From: Mycobacterium sp.
GTDB lineage: Bacteria > Actinomycetota > Actinomycetes > Mycobacteriales > Mycobacteriaceae
Assembly (NCBI GenBank): GCA_018500005.2
Contig: JAHBAP020000587.1
Location: 1-12,941 of the forward strand
Direction: 5' to 3'
DNA: 12,941 bases
Positions 6,944 to 12,941 of the stretch are shown in pieces (position 1 is the stretch's first letter; each line of letters opens with the position of its first letter). A program made the translations under genes and the position numbers. Below the pieces are notes generated by a model. The model was not told where the DNA came from. It made no database searches and saw only the letters and a program-made list of their open reading frames with translations.

Positions 6944-8818
6944 GTGAAAGCGGTGCGCAACGGCGTCTCGGTCGCCGGCCAGATGGTGCTCGCGGCGATC
7001 GCCGCGATCGTGGTGTCTGTCATTGCGCTCAAGGCGATCTCGACCGTGGAGTGGCCGGCATTCCCGTCGTCGAATCAGCTGTATGCATTGACCACGGCCG
7101 GGCAGGTGGCATGCCTGCTGGGACTGGTCGCAGCCGGGGCGGTGTGGCGGTTGCGCCGGGGCGCGCGGTGGCTGGCGCAACTCGCAGCACCGGTGCTGCT
7201 GTCGGCGTTCGTCCTGGTGACTCTCGGAATGCCGTTGGGCGCCACCAAGCTCTACCTGTTCGGCATCTCGGTGGACCAGCAGTTCCGCACCGAGTATTTG
7301 ACCCGGCTGACCGACAGCCCGGAACTGCGGGACATGACCTATGCCGGCCTGCCGCCGTTCTACCCACCGGGATGGTTCTGGATCGGCGGGCGGGCCGCCG
7401 CCCTGACCGGAACACCGGCCTGGGAGATGTTCAAGCCGTGGGCCATCACGTCAATGGCAATCGCCGTCGTGGTGGCTTTCGTGTTGTGGGCGAACATGAT
7501 CCGCTTCGAGTACGCGCTGGCGGTCACCACCGCCACCGCAGCGGTCACGCTGGCCTGCGCTTCGCCGGAGCCCTACGCCGCCATCATCCCCGTGCTGACC
7601 CCGCCGGTGCTGGTGCTGGCTTGGTCGGGGCTGCGGGGCAACCCGCGCACCGGCGGACACTCCGGCTGGGCCGCGGTCGTCGGCGTCGGCATCTTCCTCG
7701 GCTTCTGCGCCACCTTCTACACGCTGCTGTTTGCCTATACCGCGTTCACCGTCACGCTGATGGCGATGGCGGCGGCCGTCATCGGGCGAAGCCCCGCACC
7801 GGTGCTGCGGCTGATGGTGATGGCGATGATCTCAGCCGCGATCGGCGCAATCACCTGGCTGCCCTTTATGATTCGCGCCGCCCGCGGCCCGCTCAGCGAC
7901 ACCGGTGCGGCCCAGCATTACCTTCCCGCCGACGGCGCGGTACTGACCTTCCCGATGCTGCAGTTCTCATTGCTCGGGGCGCTGTGCATGCTCGGCACGG
8001 TGTGGATCGCCTGGCGATTCATCGCGTCCACCAGGGCGGCGGCGCTGGGCATCGGAGTGCTGTCGCTCTACGCGTGGTCGCTGTTGTCGATGCTGACGAC
8101 CCTGGCCGGCACCACGCTGCTGTCCTTCCGACTGCAGCCCACCCTGAGCGTGCTACTGGCGGCGGCGGGCGTGTTCGGCTTCATCGACGTCGCCAGAAGC
8201 CTTGCCACCCGGTGGAAGTCGATCAGGCCGGCGGCCGTCGCCGTCGGGCTCATCGGCGCCATCGGTTTCAGCCAGGACATCCCCAATGTGTTGCGCCCCG
8301 ACATCGCGGTGGCCTACACCGACACCGACGGCGACGGACAGCGTGGCGACCGGCGTCCCCCCGGCGCCGAGAAGTACTACCCACAGATCGACGCCGCTAT
8401 CGGGAAGGCCACCGGCAAGCCACGCGACGAGACCGTCGTGATGACCGCCGACTACAGCTTCCTGTCCTACTACCCCTACTTCGGGTTCCAGGGACTGACG
8501 TCGCACTACGCCAACCCGTTGGCCGAGTTCGACAAACGGGCCGCCGCGATCGAGGCCTGGGGTGAGATGAAGGACCCCGCGGAGTTCGCGCACGCCCTCG
8601 ACGCGCTGCCGTGGCCGGCGCCGACGGTGTTCCTCATGCGCCGCGGCGGAGCGGCCGGGTCGGCGAACACCTACACCCTTCGGCTGGCCGAGGACGTCTA
8701 CCCCAACCAGCCCAACGTGCGGCGCTACACCGTCGACCTGGACGCGGGACTGTTCGCTGAACCGCACTTCACCGTCAAGACGATCGGGCCGTTCGTGCTG
8801 GCGGTGCGGAAGCGTTAA
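6944..8818 (+). CDS. aftA: Arabinofuranosyltransferase AftA
   Basis: AftA is a GT-C membrane transferase that uses DPA to place the first arabinofuranose on the galactan chain, priming arabinan synthesis by the Emb proteins. The protein has 624 residues (M. tuberculosis about 643). The N-terminal part is a multi-spanning membrane domain starting near residue 12. The extracellular loop after the third segment has [15 protein letters not shown] (107-121), with D111 a candidate catalytic acid, and [12 protein letters not shown] (139-150), typical of GT-C enzymes. A soluble C-terminal domain starts near residue 450 with [12 protein letters not shown], which contains a DxDGDG loop that could bind calcium. 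The start is GTG 6944, six bases after dprE2; an in-frame ATG at 6983 would cut into the first membrane segment. Its TAA overlaps the stop of the convergent vapC gene within TTAA. Confidence 0.95.
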   Translation: MKAVRNGVSVAGQMVLAAIAAIVVSVIALKAISTVEWPAFPSSNQLYALTTAGQVACLLGLVAAGAVWRLRRGARWLAQLAAPVLLSAFVLVTLGMPLGATKLYLFGISVDQQFRTEYLTRLTDSPELRDMTYAGLPPFYPPGWFWIGGRAAALTGTPAWEMFKPWAITSMAIAVVVAFVLWANMIRFEYALAVTTATAAVTLACASPEPYAAIIPVLTPPVLVLAWSGLRGNPRTGGHSGWAAVVGVGIFLGFCATFYTLLFAYTAFTVTLMAMAAAVIGRSPAPVLRLMVMAMISAAIGAITWLPFMIRAARGPLSDTGAAQHYLPADGAVLTFPMLQFSLLGALCMLGTVWIAWRFIASTRAAALGIGVLSLYAWSLLSMLTTLAGTTLLSFRLQPTLSVLLAAAGVFGFIDVARSLATRWKSIRPAAVAVGLIGAIGFSQDIPNVLRPDIAVAYTDTDGDGQRGDRRPPGAEKYYPQIDAAIGKATGKPRDETVVMTADYSFLSYYPYFGFQGLTSHYANPLAEFDKRAAAIEAWGEMKDPAEFAHALDALPWPAPTVFLMRRGGAAGSANTYTLRLAEDVYPNQPNVRRYTVDLDAGLFAEPHFTVKTIGPFVLAVRKR

Positions 8819-9204
8819 AGAACCTCGACACGGCACCGGATGCCGTGGGCGCGTCCCAGTCGACTGTCGAGAGTCACCAGGGTGGCTTCGAAGGATTCGG
8901 CCAGCGCGACGTAGAAGGCGTCCCAACCCCGTACCGAGTCGCGAAGTTCCCACGCGCGCTCGAGGAGCCACCGGTGACCGATTCGTTCACCGGGCCAGTC
9001 CCGCAAGTCCGCAATGGCCTGTCCCGCAGCGGTCCCGTCGAGCACACCCCGCAGATACTGAGCGCGAATGACACCGAACACCTCGACGTCGATCACCTGA
9101 GGTGCGGTCTGGTCGGGATCAGCAGCCAGTCGCTGAGCGATTTCCCTCGCTCTGGCAGTGTCGGCGACCACCTCGAACAAACAGGACGCATCAACGACGA
9201 GCAT
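8815..9204 (-). CDS. vapC: VapC-type PIN-domain toxin ribonuclease
   Basis: This is a 129-residue PIN-domain protein, the toxin half of a VapBC module; VapC toxins are Mg-dependent ribonucleases, often cutting tRNA or rRNA. The four acidic catalytic positions are visible: D5 in [11 protein letters not shown]41 in IDVEVFG, D95 in [12 protein letters not shown], and D113 in LVTLDSRL. No key residue is missing, so the toxin looks active. ATG 9204 is preferred because PIN domains normally begin M-x-VVDAS and because this gives a 14-base overlap with vapB, typical of coupled VapBC pairs; an ATG at 9228 in the same frame is the alternative, adding eight residues. The gene is antisense to its neighbours and its stop interlocks with the aftA stop. 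The RNA target cannot be told from the sequence, and the subfamily number is not assigned. Confidence 0.9.
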   Translation of the reverse strand: MLVVDASCLFEVVADTARAREIAQRLAADPDQTAPQVIDVEVFGVIRAQYLRGVLDGTAAGQAIADLRDWPGERIGHRWLLERAWELRDSVRGWDAFYVALAESFEATLVTLDSRLGRAHGIRCRVEVL

Positions 9205-9436
9205 CGGGCCACTCGCCGCGCCACTCATCGAGCGTCGCAACGACGTCGGCGGTGGAGACCGACGACCGGCGGCGCCCGATCCGCGACAGCCACTCGCTCA
9301 TGGATGGCCGGGAGGCCAGTCTCGAAGCTTCGCGCCGCAACAGTTCGGGCACTGTGATGCCTTCCTCCGCCGCCCGGCGAACCAAGGCGGCGTACACATC
9401 GTCATCGATGTCCCGGATTTGCACCGTTTTAGGCAT
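9191..9436 (-). CDS. vapB: VapB-type ribbon-helix-helix antitoxin
   Basis: This is the 81-residue antitoxin partner of the VapC downstream. The N-terminus TVQIRDIDDDVYAALVRRAA (4-23) followed by EGITVPELLRREASRLA (25-41) is the ribbon-helix-helix DNA-binding fold of the FitA/VapB type: one beta strand, then two helices. The C-terminal half (about 45-81), rich in Arg, Trp and acidic residues ([24 protein letters not shown]), would be the VapC-binding and neutralising tail. The ATG at 9436 is chosen because the fold starts right after it; the open frame continues upstream to 9508 but only across the promoter area. No ribosome site is visible, and a TATGGT hexamer lies six bases upstream, suggesting a leaderless mRNA. 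A palindrome just upstream is a plausible operator for autorepression. Confidence 0.9.
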   Translation of the reverse strand: MPKTVQIRDIDDDVYAALVRRAAEEGITVPELLRREASRLASRPSMSEWLSRIGRRRSSVSTADVVATLDEWRGEWPDARR

Positions 9437-9465
9437 ATTCGCACCATAACATGCAATATCGCATG
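9437..9465 (-). promoter_or_regulatory. vapBC promoter and palindromic operator candidate
   Basis: On the minus strand TATGGT (plus-strand positions 9443-9448) lies six bases before the vapB ATG, the spacing expected for a leaderless transcript. Next to it, 9450-9465 holds an inverted repeat, CATGC and GCATG around a 6-base AATATC centre. Ribbon-helix-helix antitoxins bind such palindromes beside their own -10 box. The stretch is AT-rich for this genome. Function is inferred from position and symmetry. Confidence 0.5.
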
Positions 9466-9516
9466 ATTGCTGGCCTCGCAGCGAACTGCGCTCCAGGCCA
9501 ATTAACATCTAGCGCC
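9466..9516 (+). promoter_or_regulatory. Candidate embC promoter (leaderless)
   Basis: TAACAT at 9503-9508 matches TANNNT and lies eight bases before the embC ATG at 9517. No ribosome-binding sequence precedes that ATG. Since the vapBC pair separates embC from the dprE1-dprE2-aftA unit and points the other way, embC needs a promoter here. Pattern-based. Confidence 0.45.
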
Positions 9517-12500
9517 ATGCAGACCCGGGCGAACTACCGAACCGCCCGGCTCGTCGCCGTCGTCGCCGGCCTGCTGGGAACGCTGCTGGCGGTCCTGACC
9601 CCGTTCCTTCCGGTCAAGCAGACCACCGCCGACCTGACCTGGCCGCAGAACGGAACCTGGTCCAGCGTCACCGCCCCGCTGATCGGCTATGTGCCGACCG
9701 AATTGGACATCACGATCCCGTGCTCCGCGGCGGCCGGACTCGGGGAAGGTCCCGGGGCCACCAACACGGTCCTGCTGTCTACGGTGCCCAAGCAGGCTCC
9801 GAAGGCCGTGGACCGCGGCCTGCTGATCCAGCGGGCCAACAACGACCTCGTGGTCGTGGTGCGCAACACCCCGGTAGTGGTGGCGCCGATGAGCCAGGTC
9901 CTCAGCCCGGCTTGCCAGAAGCTGACCTTCACCGCCCACGCCGACAAGGTGACGGGCGAGTTCGTCGGCCTCAAGAAGGGTGCCGACAGCGACGATCCGG
10001 GCGCTGCGCTGAAGGGCGAACGGGGCGGCTACGACTTCCGGCCGCAGATCGTCGGCGTCTTCACCGACCTGTCCGGGCCGGCGCCGCCCGGACTGCGCCT
10101 GAGCGCCACCATCGACACCCGCTACAGCACCGGTCCCACCACGCTGAAGTTGGCGGCGATGCTGCTGGGCCTTGCGTTGACCGTTGCCGCACTGGTCGCC
10201 CTGCACATCCTCGACACCGCCGACGGCACCCGGCACCGCCGGTTCCTGCCCGCCCGATGGTGGTCGCTGAGCGCGCTGGACGGCCTGGTGATCGCGATTC
10301 TGGTGTGGTGGCACTTCGTCGGCGCCAACACCTCCGACGACGGCTACATCCTCACCATGGCCCGGGTGTCGGAGAACGCCGGCTACATGGCCAACTACTA
10401 CCGCTGGTTCGGGACACCGGAATCCCCGTTCGGCTGGTACTACGACCTGCTGGCGATCTGGGCGCATGTCTCGACGGCCAGCATCTGGATGCGGCTTCCC
10501 ACGCTGGTGATGGCGCTGGCGTGCTGGTGGTTGATCAGCCGCGAAGTGATCCCCCGCCTGGGCATCGCCGTCAAGCACAGCCGGGCCGCGGCCTGGACCG
10601 CCGCCGGCATGTTCCTGGCGTTCTGGCTGCCGCTCAACAACGGCCTGCGCCCCGAGCCGATCATCGCGCTGGGCATCCTGGCGACCTGGTGCTCGGTGGA
10701 GCGCGGGGTGGCCACCAGCCGGCTGCTGCCGGTCGCGATCGCCTGCATTCTCGGCGCTCTGACGCTCTTCTCCGGACCGACCGGTATCGCGTCGATCGGC
10801 GCGCTGCTGGTGGCGATCGGGCCGCTGCGCACGATCCTGCACCGACGCTCGCGACAGTTCGGGCTGCTTCCCCTGCTGGCGCCGATCATGGCCGCGGCCA
10901 CGGTGACGCTGATCCTGATGTTCCGCGACCAGACCTTCGCCTCGGTGGCACAGGCCAATGCTTTGAAGCGCGCGGTGGGGCCGAGCCTGAGTTGGTTCGA
11001 CGAGCACATCCGTTACGAACGGCTGTTCCTGGCCACCCCGGACGGGTCGATCGCCCGCCGTTTCGCGGTGCTGGCGCTGATCGTCGCGCTGGCGGTCGCG
11101 ATCGCGATGATGTTGCGCCGCGGCCACATTCCCGGAACCGCGGCCGGCCCCAGTCGGCGGATCATCGGCATCACCGTCATCTCCTTCCTGGCGATGATGC
11201 TCACCCCCACCAAGTGGACCCACCACTTCGGCGTCTTCGCCGGACTGGCCGGATCGGTCGGCGCGCTGGCCGCCATCGCCGTCACCCCGCACGTACTGGG
11301 CTCGCGGCGAAACCGGGCGGTCTTCGCAGCCGCCACACTGTTCGTGACGGCCCTGTCGTTCGCCAGCGTGAACGGTTGGTGGTACGTCTCGAATTTCGGT
11401 GTGCCGTGGTCGAATTCGATGCCGGAGTTCCGTCTGGGCTTCACCACCATCCTGCTCGGCCTGTGCATGCTGGCGCTGTTGGCAGCCACCTGGTATCACT
11501 TCTCCGGCCGTGACGACGGTAGGGCCTCGACACGCTGGTGGGCCCGGCTGACCGGCTCGCCCCTGGCGGTGGTCGCGTGGCTGCTGGTGATCTTCGAAGT
11601 CGCATCGCTGACGCTGGGAATGATCAGCCAGTACCCCGCCTGGTCGGTTGGCCGGTCCAATCTGCAGGCCCTGACCGGCAAGACCTGCGGGCTGGCCGAC
11701 GACGTCCTGGTCGAACCCGACCCGAACGTCGGGATGCTGCAACCCGTGGATGTTCCGGTGCCGGACGCCCTCGGCTCGACGACCACGGAGGGCTTCTCCC
11801 CCAACGGAATTCCCGCCGACGTCTCGGCCGATCCGGTGAAGGAGCCACCGGAGAGCGGCAACTTCGTCGACGAGGACGAGGCAAACACGGCCACCACCGG
11901 CAGCACCCGACTTACGACACCGGGGGTCAACGGCTCGCGAGCCAAGCTGCCCTACGGACTCGACCCGGCCACCACCCCGGTGCTGGGCAGTTGGCGCTCC
12001 GGTGTCCAGCAGCCCGCCAGGCTGCGCTCGGCCTGGTACCGGCTGCCCCCGCGCGACACCGTCGGCGACGACACCGCGCCGCTGCTGGTGATCTCCGCCG
12101 CCGGCCGGTTCGACCAGGACGAGGTCACCATCCAGTGGGCCACCGAGCAGCAGGCCAAGGAGGGCAAGGCCGGTGGCCAAATGGGCTTCGCCGACATCGG
12201 TCCGGTGCCGGCCTGGCGCAACCTGCGCGCACCGTTGGCCGCCATCCCCCGCGAAGCGACCCTGGTCCGGGTGGTCGCCGTCGACGACGACCTCGCCCCG
12301 CAGCACTGGATCGCCGTCACCCCTCCGCGCATCCCCAAGCTGCGGACCCTCGAGCAGGTGGTCGGATCCGAGGACCCGGTGCTACTGGACTGGCTGGTCG
12401 GCCTGGCCTTCCCCTGCCAGCGGCCGTTCGGGCACGTCAACGGGGTGACGGAGGTGCCGAAGTGGCGCATCCTGCCGGACCGGTTCGGCGCCGAATCGAA

Positions 12501-12723
12501 CTCCCCGGTAATGGACAACATCGGCGGCGGCCCGCTGGGGATCAGCGAGCTGCTCTTCCGTGCGGCCACGGTGCCCACCTATCTGAAGAACGACTGGTTC
12601 CGGGACTGGGGCGCCCTACAGCGGTTGACGCTGTTCTACCCGGACGCCGCACCGGCCCGGCTAGAGCTCGGCACCGCCACCCGCAGCGGGTTCTGGAGCC
12701 CGGCACCGCTGCGGCCCACCTAA
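9517..12723 (+). CDS. embC: Arabinosyltransferase EmbC (lipoarabinomannan arabinan)
   Basis: EmbC is a large GT-C transferase that extends the alpha-1,5-arabinan of lipoarabinomannan, using DPA on the outer face of the membrane; it is also bound by ethambutol. The protein has 1068 residues (M. tuberculosis 1094; the difference is mainly a shorter N-terminus). Order of parts: first membrane segment (about 11-31), an extracytoplasmic jelly-roll domain (about 35-205) opening with [16 protein letters not shown], then a membrane domain (about 209-706). The catalytic DD pair is D274/D275 in [12 protein letters not shown], and the conserved [11 protein letters not shown] loop is at 562-572. A C-terminal extracytoplasmic carbohydrate-binding domain follows (about 707-1068). 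The in-frame ATG at 9517 is chosen because ANYRTARL, matching the family start, follows it and a TANNNT box lies eight bases upstream. It is assigned as embC rather than embA or embB from gene order and from the embA start following it. Confidence 0.95.
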   Translation: MQTRANYRTARLVAVVAGLLGTLLAVLTPFLPVKQTTADLTWPQNGTWSSVTAPLIGYVPTELDITIPCSAAAGLGEGPGATNTVLLSTVPKQAPKAVDRGLLIQRANNDLVVVVRNTPVVVAPMSQVLSPACQKLTFTAHADKVTGEFVGLKKGADSDDPGAALKGERGGYDFRPQIVGVFTDLSGPAPPGLRLSATIDTRYSTGPTTLKLAAMLLGLALTVAALVALHILDTADGTRHRRFLPARWWSLSALDGLVIAILVWWHFVGANTSDDGYILTMARVSENAGYMANYYRWFGTPESPFGWYYDLLAIWAHVSTASIWMRLPTLVMALACWWLISREVIPRLGIAVKHSRAAAWTAAGMFLAFWLPLNNGLRPEPIIALGILATWCSVERGVATSRLLPVAIACILGALTLFSGPTGIASIGALLVAIGPLRTILHRRSRQFGLLPLLAPIMAAATVTLILMFRDQTFASVAQANALKRAVGPSLSWFDEHIRYERLFLATPDGSIARRFAVLALIVALAVAIAMMLRRGHIPGTAAGPSRRIIGITVISFLAMMLTPTKWTHHFGVFAGLAGSVGALAAIAVTPHVLGSRRNRAVFAAATLFVTALSFASVNGWWYVSNFGVPWSNSMPEFRLGFTTILLGLCMLALLAATWYHFSGRDDGRASTRWWARLTGSPLAVVAWLLVIFEVASLTLGMISQYPAWSVGRSNLQALTGKTCGLADDVLVEPDPNVGMLQPVDVPVPDALGSTTTEGFSPNGIPADVSADPVKEPPESGNFVDEDEANTATTGSTRLTTPGVNGSRAKLPYGLDPATTPVLGSWRSGVQQPARLRSAWYRLPPRDTVGDDTAPLLVISAAGRFDQDEVTIQWATEQQAKEGKAGGQMGFADIGPVPAWRNLRAPLAAIPREATLVRVVAVDDDLAPQHWIAVTPPRIPKLRTLEQVVGSEDPVLLDWLVGLAFPCQRPFGHVNGVTEVPKWRILPDRFGAESNSPVMDNIGGGPLGISELLFRAATVPTYLKNDWFRDWGALQRLTLFYPDAAPARLELGTATRSGFWSPAPLRPT

Positions 12724-12763
12724 TCCACTGCGCCAGGGTTCGCGTCGCCTACCATCGACCCTC
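12724..12763 (+). promoter_or_regulatory. embC-embA intergenic region with candidate embA -10 box
   Basis: In this 40-base gap TACCAT at 12750-12755 lies eight bases before the embA GTG, the same geometry as in front of embC. In M. tuberculosis, ethambutol-resistance changes a little over ten bases upstream of embA (such as -12 and -16) map to the comparable place and raise embAB expression. No ribosome site is visible. The match to a -10 box is by eye. Confidence 0.5.
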
Positions 12764-12941
12764 GTGCCCAGCCAGACAGTGCAATCCAACCGGATCGCTC
12801 GTCTCGTGGCCGTTCTGGCCGGGCTTGCCGGCATCCTGCTCTGCGGCCTGACCCCGCTGCTGCCGGTCAAGCAGACCACCGCCACCATCCTGTGGCCCCA
12901 GAATGTCGCAGGCGGGGGTCCCGTCGGGAATATCACCGCAC
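12764..12941 (+). CDS. embA: Arabinosyltransferase EmbA, N-terminal fragment
   Basis: This is the start of EmbA, the partner of EmbB in making the arabinan of arabinogalactan. Only 59 codons are inside the window; the frame is open at the right edge. The visible part has a short cytoplasmic start, [13 protein letters not shown] (8-20), a first membrane segment reaching [11 protein letters not shown], then [12 protein letters not shown], which closely parallels the EmbC start ([19 protein letters not shown]). The GTG at 12764 is chosen for its place 40 bases after embC and the family-typical N-terminus. The IARL and LLCG features and the direct position after embC favour EmbA over EmbB. Catalytic residues lie outside the window. 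Confidence 0.92.
   Translation, partial: MPSQTVQSNRIARLVAVLAGLAGILLCGLTPLLPVKQTTATILWPQNVAGGGPVGNITA

Noticed and set aside
6856..8565. A 569-codon plus-strand frame overlapping aftA
   Set aside because: It is an Arg/His/Gly/Pro-rich frame shadow; aftA in the other frame has membrane segments and family motifs.
8845..9357. A 170-codon plus-strand frame across the vapBC region
   Set aside because: The minus-strand frames give recognisable PIN and ribbon-helix-helix proteins with overlapping starts and stops; the plus-strand translation shows no fold or upstream signals.
9451..9516. Extending embC upstream to the in-frame ATG at 9451
   Set aside because: The added residues do not resemble the EmbC N-terminus, the ATG lies inside the palindrome next to the vapB promoter, and the TANNNT box at 9503-9508 points to the ATG at 9517.
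9502..12306. A 934-codon open frame on the minus strand opposite embC
   Set aside because: Its composition (Gln, Arg, His, Gly, Asp runs with no recognisable fold) is that of the antisense of a GC-rich gene. embC on the plus strand has clear family motifs over the whole length.

Overview
The window is a high-GC actinobacterial cell-wall locus, almost certainly from a mycobacterium, and probably a non-tuberculous species. From left to right it holds the end of the galactan exporter/initiator cluster, the arabinan precursor and transferase genes, and the start of the emb genes. The gene order follows M. tuberculosis Rv3781-Rv3783 and Rv3789-Rv3794 (recalled from knowledge, not searched here).

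Layout: (1) 1-2350, plus strand: the 3' part of the ABC exporter ATPase wzt (rfbE), glfT1 and the permease gene wzm (rfbD). Start/stop overlaps (ATGA, GTGA) link them. They add the first galactofuranose residues to the lipid-linked linker and export the lipid-linked galactan. (2) 2480-3775, plus: a secreted, Ala/Pro-rich protein of a mycobacterial family that automated annotation often calls GjpA-like porin. A perfect 14-bp hairpin terminator follows it. (3) 3850-4278, minus: a small FMN/F420 split-barrel (pyridoxamine-phosphate-oxidase-like) protein. (4) 4352-8818, plus: a GtrA-family membrane protein (Rv3789-like), dprE1, dprE2 and aftA. These make decaprenyl-phosphoryl-arabinose and add the first arabinofuranose to galactan. 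(5) 8815-9436, minus: a compact VapBC toxin-antitoxin pair, which is not expected between aftA and embC. (6) 9517-12723, plus: embC, followed after 40 bases by the first 59 codons of embA, which runs off the window.

Together the core genes export galactan, make the arabinose donor and build the arabinan of arabinogalactan and lipoarabinomannan. The accessory genes (GjpA-like, oxidoreductase-like, VapBC) sit at the joints between the core blocks.

Points worth a second look: the vapBC insertion, with a palindromic operator candidate and stop codons interlocked with aftA; a run of glycine-rich substitutions in the otherwise highly conserved C-terminal third of DprE2, possibly a base-calling artefact; and TANNNT hexamers placed 6-8 bases before the start codon at five likely transcription-unit heads, which suggests leaderless transcripts. 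I found no RNA genes, CRISPR array or insertion sequence. The only stretches without genes are short (at most about 130 bases).
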